Shown here: in pieces, positions 63,184 through 64,000 of the stretch
Numbering within the stretch: the stretch's first letter is position 1
How the letters are laid out: the number at the start of each line of letters is the position of its first letter
Source: Kaistella sp. SH40-3
GTDB lineage: Bacteria > Bacteroidota > Bacteroidia > Flavobacteriales > Weeksellaceae
Direction: 5' to 3'
DNA length: 64,000 nucleotides
NCBI RefSeq assembly: GCF_030686865.1
Contig: NZ_JAQYUS010000011.1
Location: forward strand, 1 to 64,000
Program-made: the position numbers and the translations under genes
The notes under the pieces: model-generated
The model's database searches: none
The model's input: the letters and a program-made list of their open reading frames with translations, nothing else
What the model was told of the DNA's origin: nothing

Positions 63184-64000
63184 TTAAAATTTAAAAATAC
63201 TTTTAAAGAATTTTTTATTGATATAATCTTCAACAGGGAAAATTTTCATCACATGATTTGCACCAAAAATAACGGTTAAAACAAATCCTGGTTTATACAA
63301 AAGATTAATCATATTGCTGTTCGTTTCCGGCAACATAATCGCTAAAGTGATGGCGAGCGTACAGATAATCAACATATACATCATCTCGATGGTCAGTGGG
63401 AAAACTTTAAATTTCCAATAATTGAAATAAATTTTAGTCAGATTAAAAAGCGTGAGGGAAATTGCTGTTGCCATGGCAATTCCTATAATTCCCAAATGAG
63501 TTTTGGTGAGGAATAAATAGTTGAGCGTAATAGTTGTAATCGCCAAAAACAGCATAATTACAATATTGAATCGGTAATATTTGGAAAGAGAAATGATATG
63601 CCCGTTGAATCCCGTGGCCAGGTCGAAAAGCATGGCGAATCCCAGAATCCAGATGACAGGTTCGGCCTGGCGAAGTTGCTCTCCGTTTTTAATGAAATTA
63701 CTCAAGTAAGGAAAACCAACTAAAATACAGGAAAAGAGAACTGCTCCAAGGAAAAATAAAGTCAATGATGTTTTTTTATGGAAACGGTCGAGCTCTTCAA
63801 ATTCCCCCTCAGCAATAGTTTTATTGATAATTGGCGCAGAAATATTAAAAAGTCCCATTTGTGGAATTAGTATAAAAGAGAGGATCGATAAGATAATACT
63901 GTAAACTCCATTTTCCTCGAAATTCAGGAATTCCCCAATCATGTAATTGTCAACTCTGAAAGCAATGAAATTTCCGATATTTCCTAAAAAACCGTAGAAA
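63184..64000 (-). CDS. Oligosaccharide flippase (Wzx/MATE-like), truncated by the window edge
   Basis: From the stop at 63184 the frame is open through 64000 with no stop, and the residues before the internal Met at 63942 (FLGNIGNFIAFRVDNYMIGEF) match flippase sequence, so the gene continues outside. About 271 codons are visible with at least eight membrane helices, for example YSIILSILSFILIPQMGLF and LFFLGAVLFSCILVGFPYL. Such proteins flip undecaprenyl-linked sugar repeat units across the inner membrane. It supports a polysaccharide locus to the right. Confidence 0.9.
   Translation of the reverse strand, partial: FYGFLGNIGNFIAFRVDNYMIGEFLNFEENGVYSIILSILSFILIPQMGLFNISAPIINKTIAEGEFEELDRFHKKTSLTLFFLGAVLFSCILVGFPYLSNFIKNGEQLRQAEPVIWILGFAMLFDLATGFNGHIISLSKYYRFNIVIMLFLAITTITLNYLFLTKTHLGIIGIAMATAISLTLFNLTKIYFNYWKFKVFPLTIEMMYMLIICTLAITLAIMLPETNSNMINLLYKPGFVLTVIFGANHVMKIFPVEDYINKKFFKSIFKF

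Overview
The window is chromosomal DNA of a low-GC Bacteroidota bacterium. It most resembles the Flavobacteriia/Weeksellaceae (Chryseobacterium or Kaistella type). The reasons are: a secreted protein with a type IX secretion C-terminal domain, a fused SecDF, malate:quinone oxidoreductase, DUF3667 and DUF1684 proteins, weak Shine-Dalgarno signals, and TAnnTTTG '-7' promoter boxes placed very close to start codons. The organism call is inference; no 16S gene is present.

Left end (1-3100): the right end of an integrated element. A tyrosine recombinase sits beside the 3' half of a tRNA-Met gene (the attachment site). Next comes a divergent HxlR regulator / DsbA-family pair, and both genes are broken (nonsense and frameshift). 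3.3-8.4 kb: a two-domain MliC-like lipoprotein, an acidic protein of unknown function, an M17 aminopeptidase, an SDR and a GDPD. 8.6-15.1 kb: a TetR regulator with a TolC/adaptor/RND-pump operon. 15.5-17.6 kb: Tex. 17.7-21.8 kb: a DoxX/TetR/CurA-like/YqhD-like/DJ-1-like cluster with two identical 14-bp palindromic operators, best read as an aldehyde or electrophile detoxification regulon. 21.9-26.8 kb (- strand): an esterase, a SlyD-like PPIase, topoisomerase III and an M23 peptidase. 27-32 kb: GpsA, hemolysin III, Mqo and a small lipoprotein cluster. 32-35.6 kb: a glucose-dehydrogenase-like SDR and a GH63-like glucosidase. 35.8-38.5 kb (- strand): MtaB, a degenerate cysteine-dioxygenase-like cupin and a DinB-like protein. 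38.7-46.7 kb: DUF3667, an alpha-glucan phosphorylase-like protein without its PLP lysine, a DAO oxidoreductase, a T9SS cargo protein, RF2 without the programmed frameshift, a sterol-desaturase-like hydroxylase and DedA. 46.8-49.7 kb: a hypothetical protein, arsR-arsM and an SDR. 49.9-58.7 kb: SecDF, an MFS exporter, TatA, PAP2 and PolA. 58.8-64 kb: two GT2 glycosyltransferases, an amidohydrolase split by an in-frame UGA, a methyltransferase and a partial flippase, probably the edge of a surface-polysaccharide locus.

Intergenic spaces hold several dispersed repeats. There are four copies of one ~80-bp family, three members of a second family with a variable hairpin core, a long palindrome, a double hairpin, and a hexamer array that exactly fills one gap. 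I found no CRISPR array, rRNA, complete tRNA or insertion sequence. Most of the window is ordinary core genome. I saw no convincing new defence or biosynthetic system. The most unusual items are the enzymes with altered active sites, the three broken genes, the operator pair and the repeats.
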